From: Chloroflexota bacterium
Lineage (GTDB): Bacteria; Chloroflexota; Dehalococcoidia; Tepidiformales; Tepidiformaceae
Length of the DNA: 64,000 nt
NCBI GenBank assembly: GCA_026705605.1
Contig: JAPPAK010000001.1
Coordinates: 372,001 to 436,000 of the forward strand
Direction of reading: 5' to 3'
The first letter of the stretch is position 1. Every line of letters begins with the position of its first letter. Position numbers and translations under genes: made by a program. Shown here piece after piece: positions 34,047 to 42,030 of this stretch. Under the pieces are notes generated by a model. The model was given only the letters and a program-made list of their open reading frames with translations. It was not told the origin of the DNA and ran no database searches.

Positions 34047-34724
34047 TCAGGGCGCGGCCAGCCGCGCGACCACGGCGGCGACGTTCTGCATGACATCCGG
34101 CAGGTTCGCCTCAAGTTCAGTGAGGATGTCGCCCTCCGCCATGTCCGAGATCCCCCGCACCTCCAGGAAAGGGACTCCGGAGAAGAGCGCGCTCCGTGCG
34201 CCTCCCGCGCCCTCGAACGCAACCGCCAGCGCCTCCGTGCGGGCGCGAATGTCCTCCTTCCGATCCCGGTCGGAGATGCCCTCGTCGCCGCTGGCGATCG
34301 GGCCGAAGTGAACCCGGAAGCGAGCGTCTGCCTCAGCGACCGTCCCGGCGAGCGTGGTGAGGTGCTCACCGGATCCGTCGATCCGCGGAGGCACCCGCCG
34401 GAGCACTTCCGAGTAGAAGTCGTGCTCGACCGTGGCCGTCCCCACCACCACGTCGCCCACCCCAACCGAATCGGCGAGCGCTCCTGCCACCCCCGCGCAG
34501 ACGACCAGGTCGACATCGGGCAGGTGGTCCAGCAGGTGCTGGGTCGTCACGCCGTACTGGACCTTGCCGAAGCCGCCCTCCGCGAGGATGACCCCGGCGG
34601 CCTCGTACTCCCGCACGGCCACCCTGCCCGCCTCCCCCAGCACGGGACTCCCCCAGCGCTCGTCGAAGGCGCCCGCAAGCGCCTCGAACTCCGCTGTGAT
34701 GGGGGCGACAACCAGCATCGACAT
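34047..34724 (-). CDS. Nucleoside phosphorylase-superfamily hydrolase (MTA/SAH nucleosidase or futalosine hydrolase-like)
   Basis: A 225-residue PNP/UDP-family protein. The N-terminal LVVAPITAEFEALAGAF, the glycine-rich VILAEGGFGKVQYGVTTQHLLDHLPDVDLVVCAGVAGAL, the substrate-binding Glu in AVAFEGAGGARSALF and the catalytic Asp in EVRGISDMAE all fit the family. The usual DMEGAA is changed to AFEGAG, so a nucleoside other than methylthioadenosine, such as futalosine, is possible. The ATG starts 5 bases after the aminotransferase stop, so the two genes share an operon. Confidence 0.78.
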   Translation of the reverse strand: MSMLVVAPITAEFEALAGAFDERWGSPVLGEAGRVAVREYEAAGVILAEGGFGKVQYGVTTQHLLDHLPDVDLVVCAGVAGALADSVGVGDVVVGTATVEHDFYSEVLRRVPPRIDGSGEHLTTLAGTVAEADARFRVHFGPIASGDEGISDRDRKEDIRARTEALAVAFEGAGGARSALFSGVPFLEVRGISDMAEGDILTELEANLPDVMQNVAAVVARLAAP

Positions 34725-34729
34725 TGTCG

Positions 34730-35893
34730 CTACATCGCTCCCAATCGCCGGGCCGCCTCCGCCAGCGTCTCGTCCGACTTCGAGAACGTGAAGCGCACGA
34801 ACCGCGACCCCGCCGCCTGGTCGTGGTAGAAGCTCGACCCCGGCACCGGCGCCACCCCCACCCGCTCGATCAGGTGCAGGGCGAAGGCCGTGTCGTCGCC
34901 CTCGAAGCCAAGGTCGCCGAAGTCTGCCATCACGTAGTACGCCCCCTCCGGCTTGTGGCACTCGAACCCCGCCTCCCGTAGCGAGATGAGTAGCCGGTCG
35001 CGCTTCCCCTGGTACATCGCCCGCAGCTCCGGGTAGTACGGCTCGCCCTGCTCCAGCGCGACCGCTCCTGCCTGCTGCAGCGGCGCCGGCGCGCCCACCG
35101 TCAGGAAATCGTGCACCTTGCGGATCGCCTCGCTCAGGTGCGGCGGCGCGACCACATACCCCAGCCGCCACCCAGTCACGCTGAACGTCTTCGAAAGCCC
35201 GCTCACCGTCACCGTTCGGTCGTACATCCCCGGCAGCGTCGCCATCGGCAGGTGGTGGAGCTCGTCGAAGAGGATGTGCTCGTAGATCTCGTCGGTGAAG
35301 CAGAGACAGTCGAACTCCTGGCACAGCGCCGCGATCTGTCCCAGCTCCTCGCGGTCGAACACCTTGCCGCTCGGGTTGTTCGGGGAGTTCACGATGATGG
35401 CCTTTGTCCGCGGCCCGAACGCCGCCCGCAGCTCCTCCGGGTCGAACACGAAGTCGAGCCCGCGCAGCGTCACGAACTTGAGTGTCGCGCCGCTCATGGC
35501 CGCGTCGGGGACGTAGTTCTCGTAGAACGGCTCGAAGACGATGACTTCGTCCCCCGGCTCGACGAAGGCGAGCATCGTCGCCATCATCGCCTCGGTCGCC
35601 CCGCAGGTAACCGTCACCTCCCGTTCCGGGTCCACATCGAGCCCGTAGTGGCGGCCCACCTTGTCCGCGATTGCCGTCCGCAGGCGCGGGTCGCCCCACG
35701 TGATCGCGTACTGGTTCACGTCCGCCTCGATCGCGTCGATGGCCGCGCGCTTAACGAAATCGGGTGCGGGAAAGTCGGGGTAACCCTGGGCCAGGTTGAT
35801 GGCGTCATGCTCGAACGCGAGCCTCGTCATCTCGCGGATGACGGACTCCGAGAACACCGACGTTCTCGCAGCGACGACGGGACGCTCGGGCAT
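34730..35893 (-). CDS. Pyridoxal-phosphate aminotransferase, class I/II
   Basis: The 387-residue enzyme has the class I fold: LAQGYPDFPAPDFVKRAA, YAITWGDPRLRTAIADK, the PLP-cradling CGATEAMMATMLAF, NSPNNPSGKVF, and the Schiff-base Lys in TVSGLSKTFSVTGWRLGYVVAP. It is most like the aspartate / kynurenine / methionine group (KAT-like), and the exact amino acid cannot be assigned. TAGAAT lies exactly 7 bases before the ATG, pointing to a leaderless transcript that continues into the nucleosidase gene. Confidence 0.9.
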   Translation of the reverse strand: MPERPVVAARTSVFSESVIREMTRLAFEHDAINLAQGYPDFPAPDFVKRAAIDAIEADVNQYAITWGDPRLRTAIADKVGRHYGLDVDPEREVTVTCGATEAMMATMLAFVEPGDEVIVFEPFYENYVPDAAMSGATLKFVTLRGLDFVFDPEELRAAFGPRTKAIIVNSPNNPSGKVFDREELGQIAALCQEFDCLCFTDEIYEHILFDELHHLPMATLPGMYDRTVTVSGLSKTFSVTGWRLGYVVAPPHLSEAIRKVHDFLTVGAPAPLQQAGAVALEQGEPYYPELRAMYQGKRDRLLISLREAGFECHKPEGAYYVMADFGDLGFEGDDTAFALHLIERVGVAPVPGSSFYHDQAAGSRFVRFTFSKSDETLAEAARRLGAM

Positions 35894-35900
35894 GCCCGCG

Positions 35901-35906
35901 ATTCTA
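35901..35906 (-). promoter_or_regulatory. -10 element of a probable leaderless promoter (aminotransferase)
   Basis: TAGAAT on the minus strand, 7 bases before the ATG at 35893; no Shine-Dalgarno sequence. Confidence 0.5.
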
Positions 35907-35942
35907 CGGACGGCCCCCGAACGCGCTCTGGAGATGGAAACG

Positions 35943-36362
35943 CTAGCCCGAAGCCCGCAACAGCACGATCGGGATCTTGCGGTCGGTCTTCGTCTCGTAT
36001 CCCGCGTACTGGTCGGAGGCGGCCTTGAACCGGTCGTACAGGCGCTGCCGGTCCTCGTCCGCCGCCGTCTCGGCCAGCATCTCCCGGCGCCCGTCGCGAG
36101 TGTGTACCTGCACCGTCGCGTTGGCGACGAGGTTGCCGTACCACGCCGGGTTCCGGGGCGCGCCCGCGGCCGACGCCACCACCACCAGCGCGCCGTCCTC
36201 CTCTAGGTAGAGAAGCGGCATCGTGCGCCGCTTCCCCGACCGCCGCCCCGTCGTGGTCAGGAGCAGCACCGGCAATCCCCCGAGCCTGCCAAGCAGCCGC
36301 CCGCCGCTGAGGCGGTACACGAGGACGTGGAACGGAACGAACAATCGTTGAAACAGACTCAT
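35943..36362 (-). CDS. Nitroreductase/deazaflavin-dependent oxidoreductase family protein (copy 1)
   Basis: A 139-residue protein of the Ddn-like split-barrel family, which uses F420 or a related flavin. Diagnostic are PVLLLTTTGRRSGKRRTMPLLY, the GAPRNPAWYGNLVANATVQV block and the C-terminal YAGYETKTDRKIPIVLLR. The start at 36362 (MSLFQRLF) is chosen because AGGA lies 8 bases before it and it matches the start of the paralogue at 37528. Upstream, on the other strand, lies a toxin-antitoxin module that separates the two paralogues. Confidence 0.83.
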   Translation of the reverse strand: MSLFQRLFVPFHVLVYRLSGGRLLGRLGGLPVLLLTTTGRRSGKRRTMPLLYLEEDGALVVVASAAGAPRNPAWYGNLVANATVQVHTRDGRREMLAETAADEDRQRLYDRFKAASDQYAGYETKTDRKIPIVLLRASG

Positions 36363-36441
36363 AGCGGTCATCCTGCGCAGTTCCGCCCCCCGCGACAAGC
36401 CCGGGCTCACTTCGCGCCGATTCAGTGGACGCCGGCAATCC

Positions 36442-36470
36442 TTGACCCGCTGTTCGCTATTAGCGAAGAT
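36442..36470 (+). promoter_or_regulatory. Promoter with 15-bp palindromic operator for the toxin-antitoxin module
   Basis: TTGACC (-35, 36442-36447) and GAAGAT (-10, 36465-36470) are 17 bases apart. Between them sits a perfect inverted repeat TTCGCTA-T-TAGCGAA (36453-36467). This is where an XRE antitoxin would bind to repress its own operon. Confidence 0.65.
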
Positions 36471-36490
36471 ACCCCAGGGGCGAGCGGTGG

Positions 36491-36754
36491 ATGAACATCG
36501 AGTGGGCGAGCCGCGCGATCCGGGACATGCGCCGCCTTGCCCGGCAGGACCGCGAGCGAGTCGTCGCCAAGATCGAGCAATGCGCCCAGGATCCGGCGTC
36601 GCTTGCCAGGCAGGTGACGCCGTTGACCGGGAGCGACTACCACCGGTTGAGAGTGGGCGACCACCGCGTGACCTTTGCGGTCGAGCACGGAGAATCCTCG
36701 GTCATGATTGTGCTGAGAGTCCGGCACAGGAGGGAAGCCTATGAGCGCCGGTGA
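36491..36754 (+). CDS. RelE/ParE-family mRNA interferase toxin
   Basis: The 87-residue protein has the RelE fold pattern: short strand, two helices (SRAIRDMRRLARQDRERVVAKIEQCA), then strands with YHRLRVGDHRVTFAVE and the C-terminal VMIVLRVRHRREAY. Basic residues in the last strands (Arg, His, Arg) are those used for ribosome-dependent mRNA cutting in the family. It precedes its antitoxin, the HigBA-type order, and overlaps it by 14 bases. The palindromic operator lies 24 bases upstream of its ATG. Confidence 0.88.
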   Translation: MNIEWASRAIRDMRRLARQDRERVVAKIEQCAQDPASLARQVTPLTGSDYHRLRVGDHRVTFAVEHGESSVMIVLRVRHRREAYERR

Positions 36755-37076
36755 GACCGTTACGCTGACGCGCGAGGAGTACGACGCGCTGATCGAGCGC
36801 ACGGCCGAGCTCGAGGACCGGTTGGCCGCGACCGAGGCCGTGGAAGATGCCAGGGTTCCGCACGAGGTGGCGCTCGCGATCATTGACGGGGCCAGCCCCA
36901 TCCGTGCGTTCCGCGACCACCATGGCCTGACGCTCAGGGAACTGTCCGAATGCTCCGGCGTCGCAGCCAGTTATCTCTCTGAGATCGAACAGGGTCGCAA
37001 GCCGGGCTCGGTTCGGGCATTGGCCCGTATCGCCGAGTCTTTCGGCATCGCCGTCGATGCCCTGTTGAGCGACTGA
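36741..37076 (+). CDS. XRE-type antitoxin / autorepressor
   Basis: A 111-residue protein with two parts. The N-terminal helix (LTREEYDALIERTAELEDRLAATEAV) looks like a Phd-type or coiled-coil segment for binding the toxin. The C-terminal helix-turn-helix (IRAFRDHHGLTLRELSECSGVAASYLSEIEQGRKPGSVRALARIAESF) is of the XRE/Cro type. It should neutralise the RelE toxin and bind the TTCGCTA operator. The 14-base overlap with the toxin suggests coupled translation. Confidence 0.88.
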   Translation: MSAGETVTLTREEYDALIERTAELEDRLAATEAVEDARVPHEVALAIIDGASPIRAFRDHHGLTLRELSECSGVAASYLSEIEQGRKPGSVRALARIAESFGIAVDALLSD

Positions 37077-37096
37077 GCACCGAGCAACGTAGGCCC

Positions 37097-37528
37097 TCAG
37101 CCTTCCAGCTCCCGCAGCACTACGACCGGTATCTTCCGGTCGGTCCTCGCCTCGTGCCCGGCGTAGTGGCCCGACCCCGCCTTGAACAGGTCGTAGAGGC
37201 CTTGCCGGTCCTCTTCCGGCGCCGGCTCGGCCCGCATCGTGCGTTTCCTCCCGCGGGTCTCTACCACCACCTCGGGATTCGCCACGCAGTTGTAGTACCA
37301 GGCGGGGTTACGCGGCCCGCCCCAGAGCGAGGCCGGGATGAGGAGGGCTCCCTCGTGCTCGACGTAGAGCAGCGGCGAGGTCTGCTGCCTTCCAGTCCGG
37401 GCGCCCGTGGTCGTTAGCAACAGCACGGGCAGCCCGAACTTCCCCATCAACCATCCGCGGGTCAGCCGGAACACGTACGTGTGAAACGGCGCGAACAGCT
37501 TCAGGAAGAACATCTGCAGCCGGAACAT
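37097..37528 (-). CDS. Nitroreductase/deazaflavin-dependent oxidoreductase family protein (copy 2)
   Basis: A 143-residue paralogue of 35943-36362: PVLLLTTTGARTGRQQTSPLLYVEHEGALL, GGPRNPAWYYNCVANPEVVVE and YAGHEARTDRKIPVVVLREL. F420- or FMN-linked reductases of this family reduce quinones or nitro compounds. The ATG overlaps the stop of the upstream dehydrogenase as ATGA, so they form an operon. The longer frame on this strand is a shadow of the dehydrogenase. Confidence 0.83.
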   Translation of the reverse strand: MFRLQMFFLKLFAPFHTYVFRLTRGWLMGKFGLPVLLLTTTGARTGRQQTSPLLYVEHEGALLIPASLWGGPRNPAWYYNCVANPEVVVETRGRKRTMRAEPAPEEDRQGLYDLFKAGSGHYAGHEARTDRKIPVVVLRELEG

Positions 37529-38580
37529 CAGCGATTCGGACCCCGGTTCATCGGGAACGGCTGCCAGCGACGCAGGTTGGTGCGCGGCAGCACCTCCGGG
37601 TTCACCGCGCTCCGCGGCCAGCGACCCTGCAGGGCCGTCGCGATCTCGCGACCGGTCCGGCGCCGCGTCTCCGGCATCATCCGCGCCGTCGCCGAGGCCA
37701 CGTGTGGCGTCACGATCACGTTGTCCATGTGCAGGAGCGGGTTCTCCGCGTTCGTGGGCTCCACCTCGAACACGTCCAGCGCCGCTCCCGCGATCTCGCC
37801 GTCCTCCAGCGCCGCGATCAGCGCGGTCTCGTCCACCGTCGGACCCCGCCCGTTGTTCACGAAAATCGCCGACGGCTTCATCGCTGCGAAGTGCTCCGCC
37901 TTCATCAGCGGTCGCGTCTCCTCGTTCAGGGGAGCGTGCATCGAAACGAAGTCGGAGCGCTCCAGCATCTCCATCAGCCCGACCGGCTCGACGCCCTCCG
38001 CCGTCATCGTCAACTCGCTCACGAACGGGTCGTAGGCGATCACGTGCAGCCCGAACGGCTGCAGCCGTCGCGCCACCGCCCGCGCGATGTTCCCGAAGGA
38101 GATGAGCCCCACCGTTTGCCCCCACAGCCGCGGCACGTCGCGGAACACCGGCCGCGCCCCGCGCCAGTCGCCCTCGCGCATGAGCCGGTCCATGAGCTTC
38201 AGGCGGCGCGCGGCGGCCAGGAGCAGCGCCACCGTGTGGTCCGCCACCTCCTCGACGAAGATGTCGGGCACGTTCGTCACGACGATGCCCTTCTCCGTCG
38301 CCGCCTCCACATCGACCGTGTCCGCGCCGACGCTGCTGAGGCCGATGACGACGCACTTGTCGAGCCCTTCGATGATCTCCGCCGTGATGCGCCGCCCCGG
38401 CGCGATCACCGCGTCGGCGTTTCGAGCCGCCTCGGCGAACTCGGCGTCCGTCTTCGCCGGAATCTCCAGGATCGTCGCCCCGATCGGGTCGAGCGCCTCC
38501 CGCTCGTAGCGGAAGTCGCCCATCCCCGCGCCCTGGCGCGCCTGCGCCGCAACCACGTAACCGCCTGACTCGTCAGCCAT
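37528..38580 (-). CDS. D-isomer 2-hydroxyacid dehydrogenase (CtBP-like)
   Basis: A 350-residue NAD-dependent 2-hydroxyacid dehydrogenase. The nucleotide-binding loop reads VGLISFGNIARAVARRL, where the usual GxGxxG has become SFGNIA, a noticeable change. The catalytic Arg is in FVNNGRGPTVDE, Glu in FEVEP and His in VTPHVASAT. SVGADTVDVEAATEKGIVVTNVPD and VADHTVALLLAAARRL are typical of the catalytic domain. The ATG at 38580 has GGGAG 8 bases before it; a TTG two codons earlier is less likely. Confidence 0.88.
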   Translation of the reverse strand: MADESGGYVVAAQARQGAGMGDFRYEREALDPIGATILEIPAKTDAEFAEAARNADAVIAPGRRITAEIIEGLDKCVVIGLSSVGADTVDVEAATEKGIVVTNVPDIFVEEVADHTVALLLAAARRLKLMDRLMREGDWRGARPVFRDVPRLWGQTVGLISFGNIARAVARRLQPFGLHVIAYDPFVSELTMTAEGVEPVGLMEMLERSDFVSMHAPLNEETRPLMKAEHFAAMKPSAIFVNNGRGPTVDETALIAALEDGEIAGAALDVFEVEPTNAENPLLHMDNVIVTPHVASATARMMPETRRRTGREIATALQGRWPRSAVNPEVLPRTNLRRWQPFPMNRGPNR

Positions 38581-38663
38581 CGTCAATCTCCCTGTTCGTC
38601 AAGTGCGCGCGATTTTCACGCCCCCGCAGGGGCCTGTCTACGGTGCCGGGGACAGGGGAAGGG

Positions 38664-41108
38664 TCAGGCGGGAACGGGCACGCCCGCGCGCACCGCCGGG
38701 ACCGCCGCGCTTCGGAAGAACCCGACGACGGCGCCGCCCTGCAGCAGGCTCGACACGTACACCGCGCCCTCCGGCACCCGGTCCGTGACCGTTGCCGGGG
38801 CCCGCAGCGTGACCTCGCCGTCGGTCAGCTCGATCTCGTCGTCGTTCGAGATGCCGAGGCGCTCGGCGTCCTCTTCGCTCACCTGGATGTGGTCGTAGCG
38901 GTGCAGCTGCTCCGCTTCGGGGTGACATAGCGCCGCCGCGTCGGCCGCAGTGTACTGGTCGCGACCCGTGATGATGCGCAGCCCCTCACCGCTGGCCGGG
39001 GCGCTAGCCACCGGCGCTATCGCGCCCTGGTTCGACGCCGCCACCTCGAGCCGCACGCCCTCGCCAATGATGATGTCGGCGGCCGGCTGGTAGGCGGGAG
39101 TCTCGTTCGCGATGGCGGCGAGTGCCGTCTCCGGGTCGGCGGGAACGTCGACGTCGAGCGCGCCCGCGAGCGCCGAGAGCGCCGCGAAGCACGTCACCGC
39201 ATCGCCCTCCGGCGCGATCGCCGGTTCGAGGCGCTGCACGCGGAAGTCGCCCTGCGTGTAGGTACCCCGCGAGGCGTAGGTGCGCCCCTCGGCCAGAACG
39301 GCCGTCGCGCGTTTCGCCGTCTCGTGCGCCACGTTGTCGATGACGACCAGCGCATCGAGCGATTCGAGCGCTGCGGCCGCGCCGGGAAGGCGCATCGTGG
39401 CGTCGTCGCGTACGACGACGAGGCCACTCAGCCCTTCGAGCGGGTTGTCGTTTCCTTCGGCGGCCACGCCCACGTCGAGCAGGCCGTGGGTGTTCACTTC
39501 CGGCGGCGCGACCACGAGGTGGTCCGAGGCAGCCTCGCCGTGCAGCGCGACCGCCAGGTTCGCGGCCCCGCCCGCCATCGCCCCCGCAATCGCGGGCGAG
39601 ACCGGGTTCGGCGCGCAGACCACGATGGCGCCTTCGCTCGCTCGCAGTGCTTCCGCTGCTGCGGCGATGTCGCCCGTAGCCGCCCCGCCTGCGACGGCGT
39701 CGGCGAGGGCGGCAGCCGCCTGCCCCTCCTCGCCGGCTGCGGAACGAATCCAGTGGGTCGCGAAGTCGACAAGCTCGCTCCGCAGCGCGCCGATGACGAC
39801 CAGCGTCGCCTTCTCGTGCGCGACCGCGTCCTTGATACGCACGCTGAGGACGTTGTGGCTCTCCTCAAGGTCGTCGGCGACCACGACGATTGCCTTCGCC
39901 CTGGGGATGCGGGTCATGTCGGTGGCCATTCGCCACGTGCCCAGGCGCGCTTCCAGCGCGTCCTTCGCGGCTCGCACCACGGGTCCGAGGGGGCTGTCGG
40001 CCGTCGTGCCGAACGCGCCGGTCGCGATGAGCCTCGCGAGGTACGCCTCCTCGTTCGTGACGGTGCCGCCCACGAGCACGCCCACGCGACCCTTGCCGGC
40101 GGCCTCGCGCAGGGCGCTCGCCGCCTCGGACACCGCGTCCTCGAGCGAGGCCGGCGCCTGGATGACCCCGCGCTTCACGAGGTGGCGCGAGAGCCGCTCA
40201 CGCGGCTTCAGGGAGTCGTAGTGGTAGCGCCCGCGGACGCAGATCTGGTCACCGGAGAACTCGTTGCCGGGGCCGGGCCGCACGATCACCCCGCGCCCCT
40301 CGCGGGAACCCATGCTGATGCTGCACCCGACCGCGCACGAGTCGCAGGTCGTCGTCGTCCAGGTGTCCGGCTTCGCCACCCACTTGTTCGGGTGCTCCAT
40401 CAGCGCCGCCGTCGGGCAGACGTCGATGCAGGCGCCGCTGAAGTCGCAGTTGCTCTCATGGATGGCGCCGCCCGCCCCGAACGTGATCTGCAGGTCGAAC
40501 CCGCGTCCGCCCAGGGTGATGGCGCTCGTGTGGCGCTTCTCCTCGCACACCCGCTGGCAGCGCGTGCAGATGATGCACATCTGCGGGTCGAACTCCATGT
40601 ACGGGTTCGCCCGGTCGGCCGGCGGCTGTGGCGCCTGGTAGTAGGTGCGCTCCTCGCCCACCCACGGCTCGTACCCCGACATTCCCACCATCTCGCAGGT
40701 CGCCTGCAGTTCGCACCGGTAGTTCTTCGAGCAGGTCAGGCAGCGATGCGTGACCACGTCGTCGCGCAGGCAGATGTCGCCCGGGTGGCAGTGCTCGCGC
40801 CGGTGGCACGTCAGGCAGCGCTCGCTGTGATTGGAAATCAAGACCGAGAGGACCGCGCGGCGCCCTTCCTTCACCTCGTCGGTGTCCGTGCGCACCACCA
40901 TCCCGTCCTGGACCACGCTCGTGCAGGCCAGCTGCAGCCCCGGAGGTCCCTCGATATCGACCAGGCAGGTGCGGCAGCCCGCGTACGGCTTCAGCCCATC
41001 CACGTAGCACAGGTTCGACATGTAGATGCCGTTGTTCTTCAGGACCTCAACGAGGGGCGCCCCTTCGGGCGCCTCGATCGTGCCGCCATTCGCCGTGATC
41101 GTCGCCAT
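38664..41108 (-). CDS. nuoG: NuoG-like iron-sulfur/molybdopterin-fold subunit
   Basis: An 814-residue NADH-dehydrogenase subunit G-type protein. An N-terminal [2Fe-2S] ferredoxin domain uses Cys34, 45, 48 and 62. A Cys-rich part has two successive CLTC...C units (Cys98, 101, 107, 113 and Cys123, 126, 132, 138), one more than in classical NuoG. Then come two 4Fe-4S motifs (CIICTRCQRVC and CDFSGACIDVCP) and a molybdopterin-fold region starting TCDSCAVGCSIS. No catalytic Mo ligand was identified. It may be an electron-transfer hub of complex I or of a soluble NAD(P)H- or formate-linked oxidoreductase. Only the NuoI-like gene accompanies it, 3 bases upstream. Confidence 0.85.
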   Translation of the reverse strand: MATITANGGTIEAPEGAPLVEVLKNNGIYMSNLCYVDGLKPYAGCRTCLVDIEGPPGLQLACTSVVQDGMVVRTDTDEVKEGRRAVLSVLISNHSERCLTCHRREHCHPGDICLRDDVVTHRCLTCSKNYRCELQATCEMVGMSGYEPWVGEERTYYQAPQPPADRANPYMEFDPQMCIICTRCQRVCEEKRHTSAITLGGRGFDLQITFGAGGAIHESNCDFSGACIDVCPTAALMEHPNKWVAKPDTWTTTTCDSCAVGCSISMGSREGRGVIVRPGPGNEFSGDQICVRGRYHYDSLKPRERLSRHLVKRGVIQAPASLEDAVSEAASALREAAGKGRVGVLVGGTVTNEEAYLARLIATGAFGTTADSPLGPVVRAAKDALEARLGTWRMATDMTRIPRAKAIVVVADDLEESHNVLSVRIKDAVAHEKATLVVIGALRSELVDFATHWIRSAAGEEGQAAAALADAVAGGAATGDIAAAAEALRASEGAIVVCAPNPVSPAIAGAMAGGAANLAVALHGEAASDHLVVAPPEVNTHGLLDVGVAAEGNDNPLEGLSGLVVVRDDATMRLPGAAAALESLDALVVIDNVAHETAKRATAVLAEGRTYASRGTYTQGDFRVQRLEPAIAPEGDAVTCFAALSALAGALDVDVPADPETALAAIANETPAYQPAADIIIGEGVRLEVAASNQGAIAPVASAPASGEGLRIITGRDQYTAADAAALCHPEAEQLHRYDHIQVSEEDAERLGISNDDEIELTDGEVTLRAPATVTDRVPEGAVYVSSLLQGGAVVGFFRSAAVPAVRAGVPVPA

Positions 41109-41111
41109 TGC

Positions 41112-41585
41112 CTAGAGCCGGTGGAAGTCGCCGTCGGGGTCGGGCGCCTTCATCCCGTTCGGGTAGGTGTTGTCGTTCCGCTTCAGGAACGACTGCGCCA
41201 TCCGGCTCAACGCGTGCTTGTCGCGGTACATCTCGTCGAAGTTCGTGACCGCGTCGTCGAGCGGTCCGCCCGGCTGGATCGCCTCGTAGGGGCAGGCCTC
41301 GGTGCACAGTCCGCAGTACATGCAGATGCGGAAGTCGATCTCGTAGCGGTCGATGTTGCGGCGGCCCTCGGCGTCCTGGCTGGTTGCCACTAGGATGCAG
41401 CCGTCGGGACAGGCCTGCGCGCAGGTGCTGCAGCCGGTGCAGCGCTCCTCGAACCAGAGCAGGTTCGTGCGTGCGTACACCGGCACCGGTCGCGAGACCT
41501 CCGGGTACTCAAGCGTATCCACGGGCTTGAACAGCTGGCGCAGCGTCAAACCCAGTCCGCGCGCGATGCCCGTGCCGTAGGCCAT
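41112..41585 (-). CDS. nuoI: NuoI-like 2[4Fe-4S] ferredoxin subunit
   Basis: The 157-residue protein has two cubane motifs, CTGCSTCAQACPDGC and CMYCGLCTEACPYEA. Between them sits the NuoI-type region NIDRYEIDFRI, and the N-terminus LTLRQLFKPVDTLEYPE matches NuoI. The start at 41585 has GGGGAGG 7 bases upstream; the frame upstream of it runs through the promoter and is not coding. It leads a two-gene operon with the NuoG-like gene. The other complex I genes are not in this window. Confidence 0.87.
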   Translation of the reverse strand: MAYGTGIARGLGLTLRQLFKPVDTLEYPEVSRPVPVYARTNLLWFEERCTGCSTCAQACPDGCILVATSQDAEGRRNIDRYEIDFRICMYCGLCTEACPYEAIQPGGPLDDAVTNFDEMYRDKHALSRMAQSFLKRNDNTYPNGMKAPDPDGDFHRL

Positions 41586-41611
41586 CCGATCCTCCCCGGA
41601 GAAGCGGCCCG

Positions 41612-41647
41612 ATCGTAGCCGCCCCGCCTCGTGATGACAATCACGAG
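41612..41647 (-). promoter_or_regulatory. Promoter of the nuoI-nuoG pair with an inverted repeat over the -35
   Basis: On the minus strand TTGTCA (41635-41640) and TACGAT (41612-41617) are 17 bases apart. An exact 8-bp inverted repeat CTCGTGAT-GACA-ATCACGAG (41628-41647) covers the -35. This looks like a repressor site in the divergent region before the NIPSNAP gene. Confidence 0.55.
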
Positions 41648-41699
41648 CCCCCGCGAACGCGTAGACTCCGCCGGTCAATCACCGCTACGGAGGCGAACC

Positions 41700-42020
41700 A
41701 TGCTCTTTGAGCTGCGTCAGTACCGCATCAAGGCCGGACAGCAGGCGGCCTGGGTCGAGTTCATGGAGAACACGATCATCCCCTTCCAGCAGTCGAAGGG
41801 CATGGTCATCCTCGGCAGCTTCACCGACGAGGAAGACGAGACCGTCTACATCTGGGTTCGCCGTTTCCGCGACGAGGCCGAGCGCGAGGCGCAGTACGAG
41901 GCCGTCTACCAGAGCGACGAGTGGAAGAACGAGATCGGCCCCCAGATCCCCGAGATGATGGAGCGCGAAGGCATCGTCGTCCGCCGCCTCAACCCCACCC
42001 CCCACTCCGCCATCCAGTAA
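41700..42020 (+). CDS. NIPSNAP-family protein
   Basis: A 106-residue small alpha+beta-barrel protein of the NIPSNAP type (MLFELRQYRIKAGQQAAWVEFMENTIIPFQQ, VYIWVRRFRDEAEREAQYEAVYQSDEWKNEI). The role of bacterial members is unknown; they are often near oxidoreductases. The ATG has GGAGG 6 bases before it. The gene is divergent from nuoI-nuoG and convergent with the ACT-domain gene. Confidence 0.85.
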   Translation: MLFELRQYRIKAGQQAAWVEFMENTIIPFQQSKGMVILGSFTDEEDETVYIWVRRFRDEAEREAQYEAVYQSDEWKNEIGPQIPEMMEREGIVVRRLNPTPHSAIQ

Positions 42021-42030
42021 CGCTGGTCGC

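Noticed and set aside
31860..34829. A 989-codon plus-strand open frame opposite valS
   Set aside because: It mirrors valS and the nucleosidase gene; its translation is Val/Arg/His-rich without any motif.
34047..35699. A 550-codon minus-strand frame containing the nucleosidase gene
   Set aside because: The upstream part is the aminotransferase gene in another frame; the nucleosidase starts at 34724.
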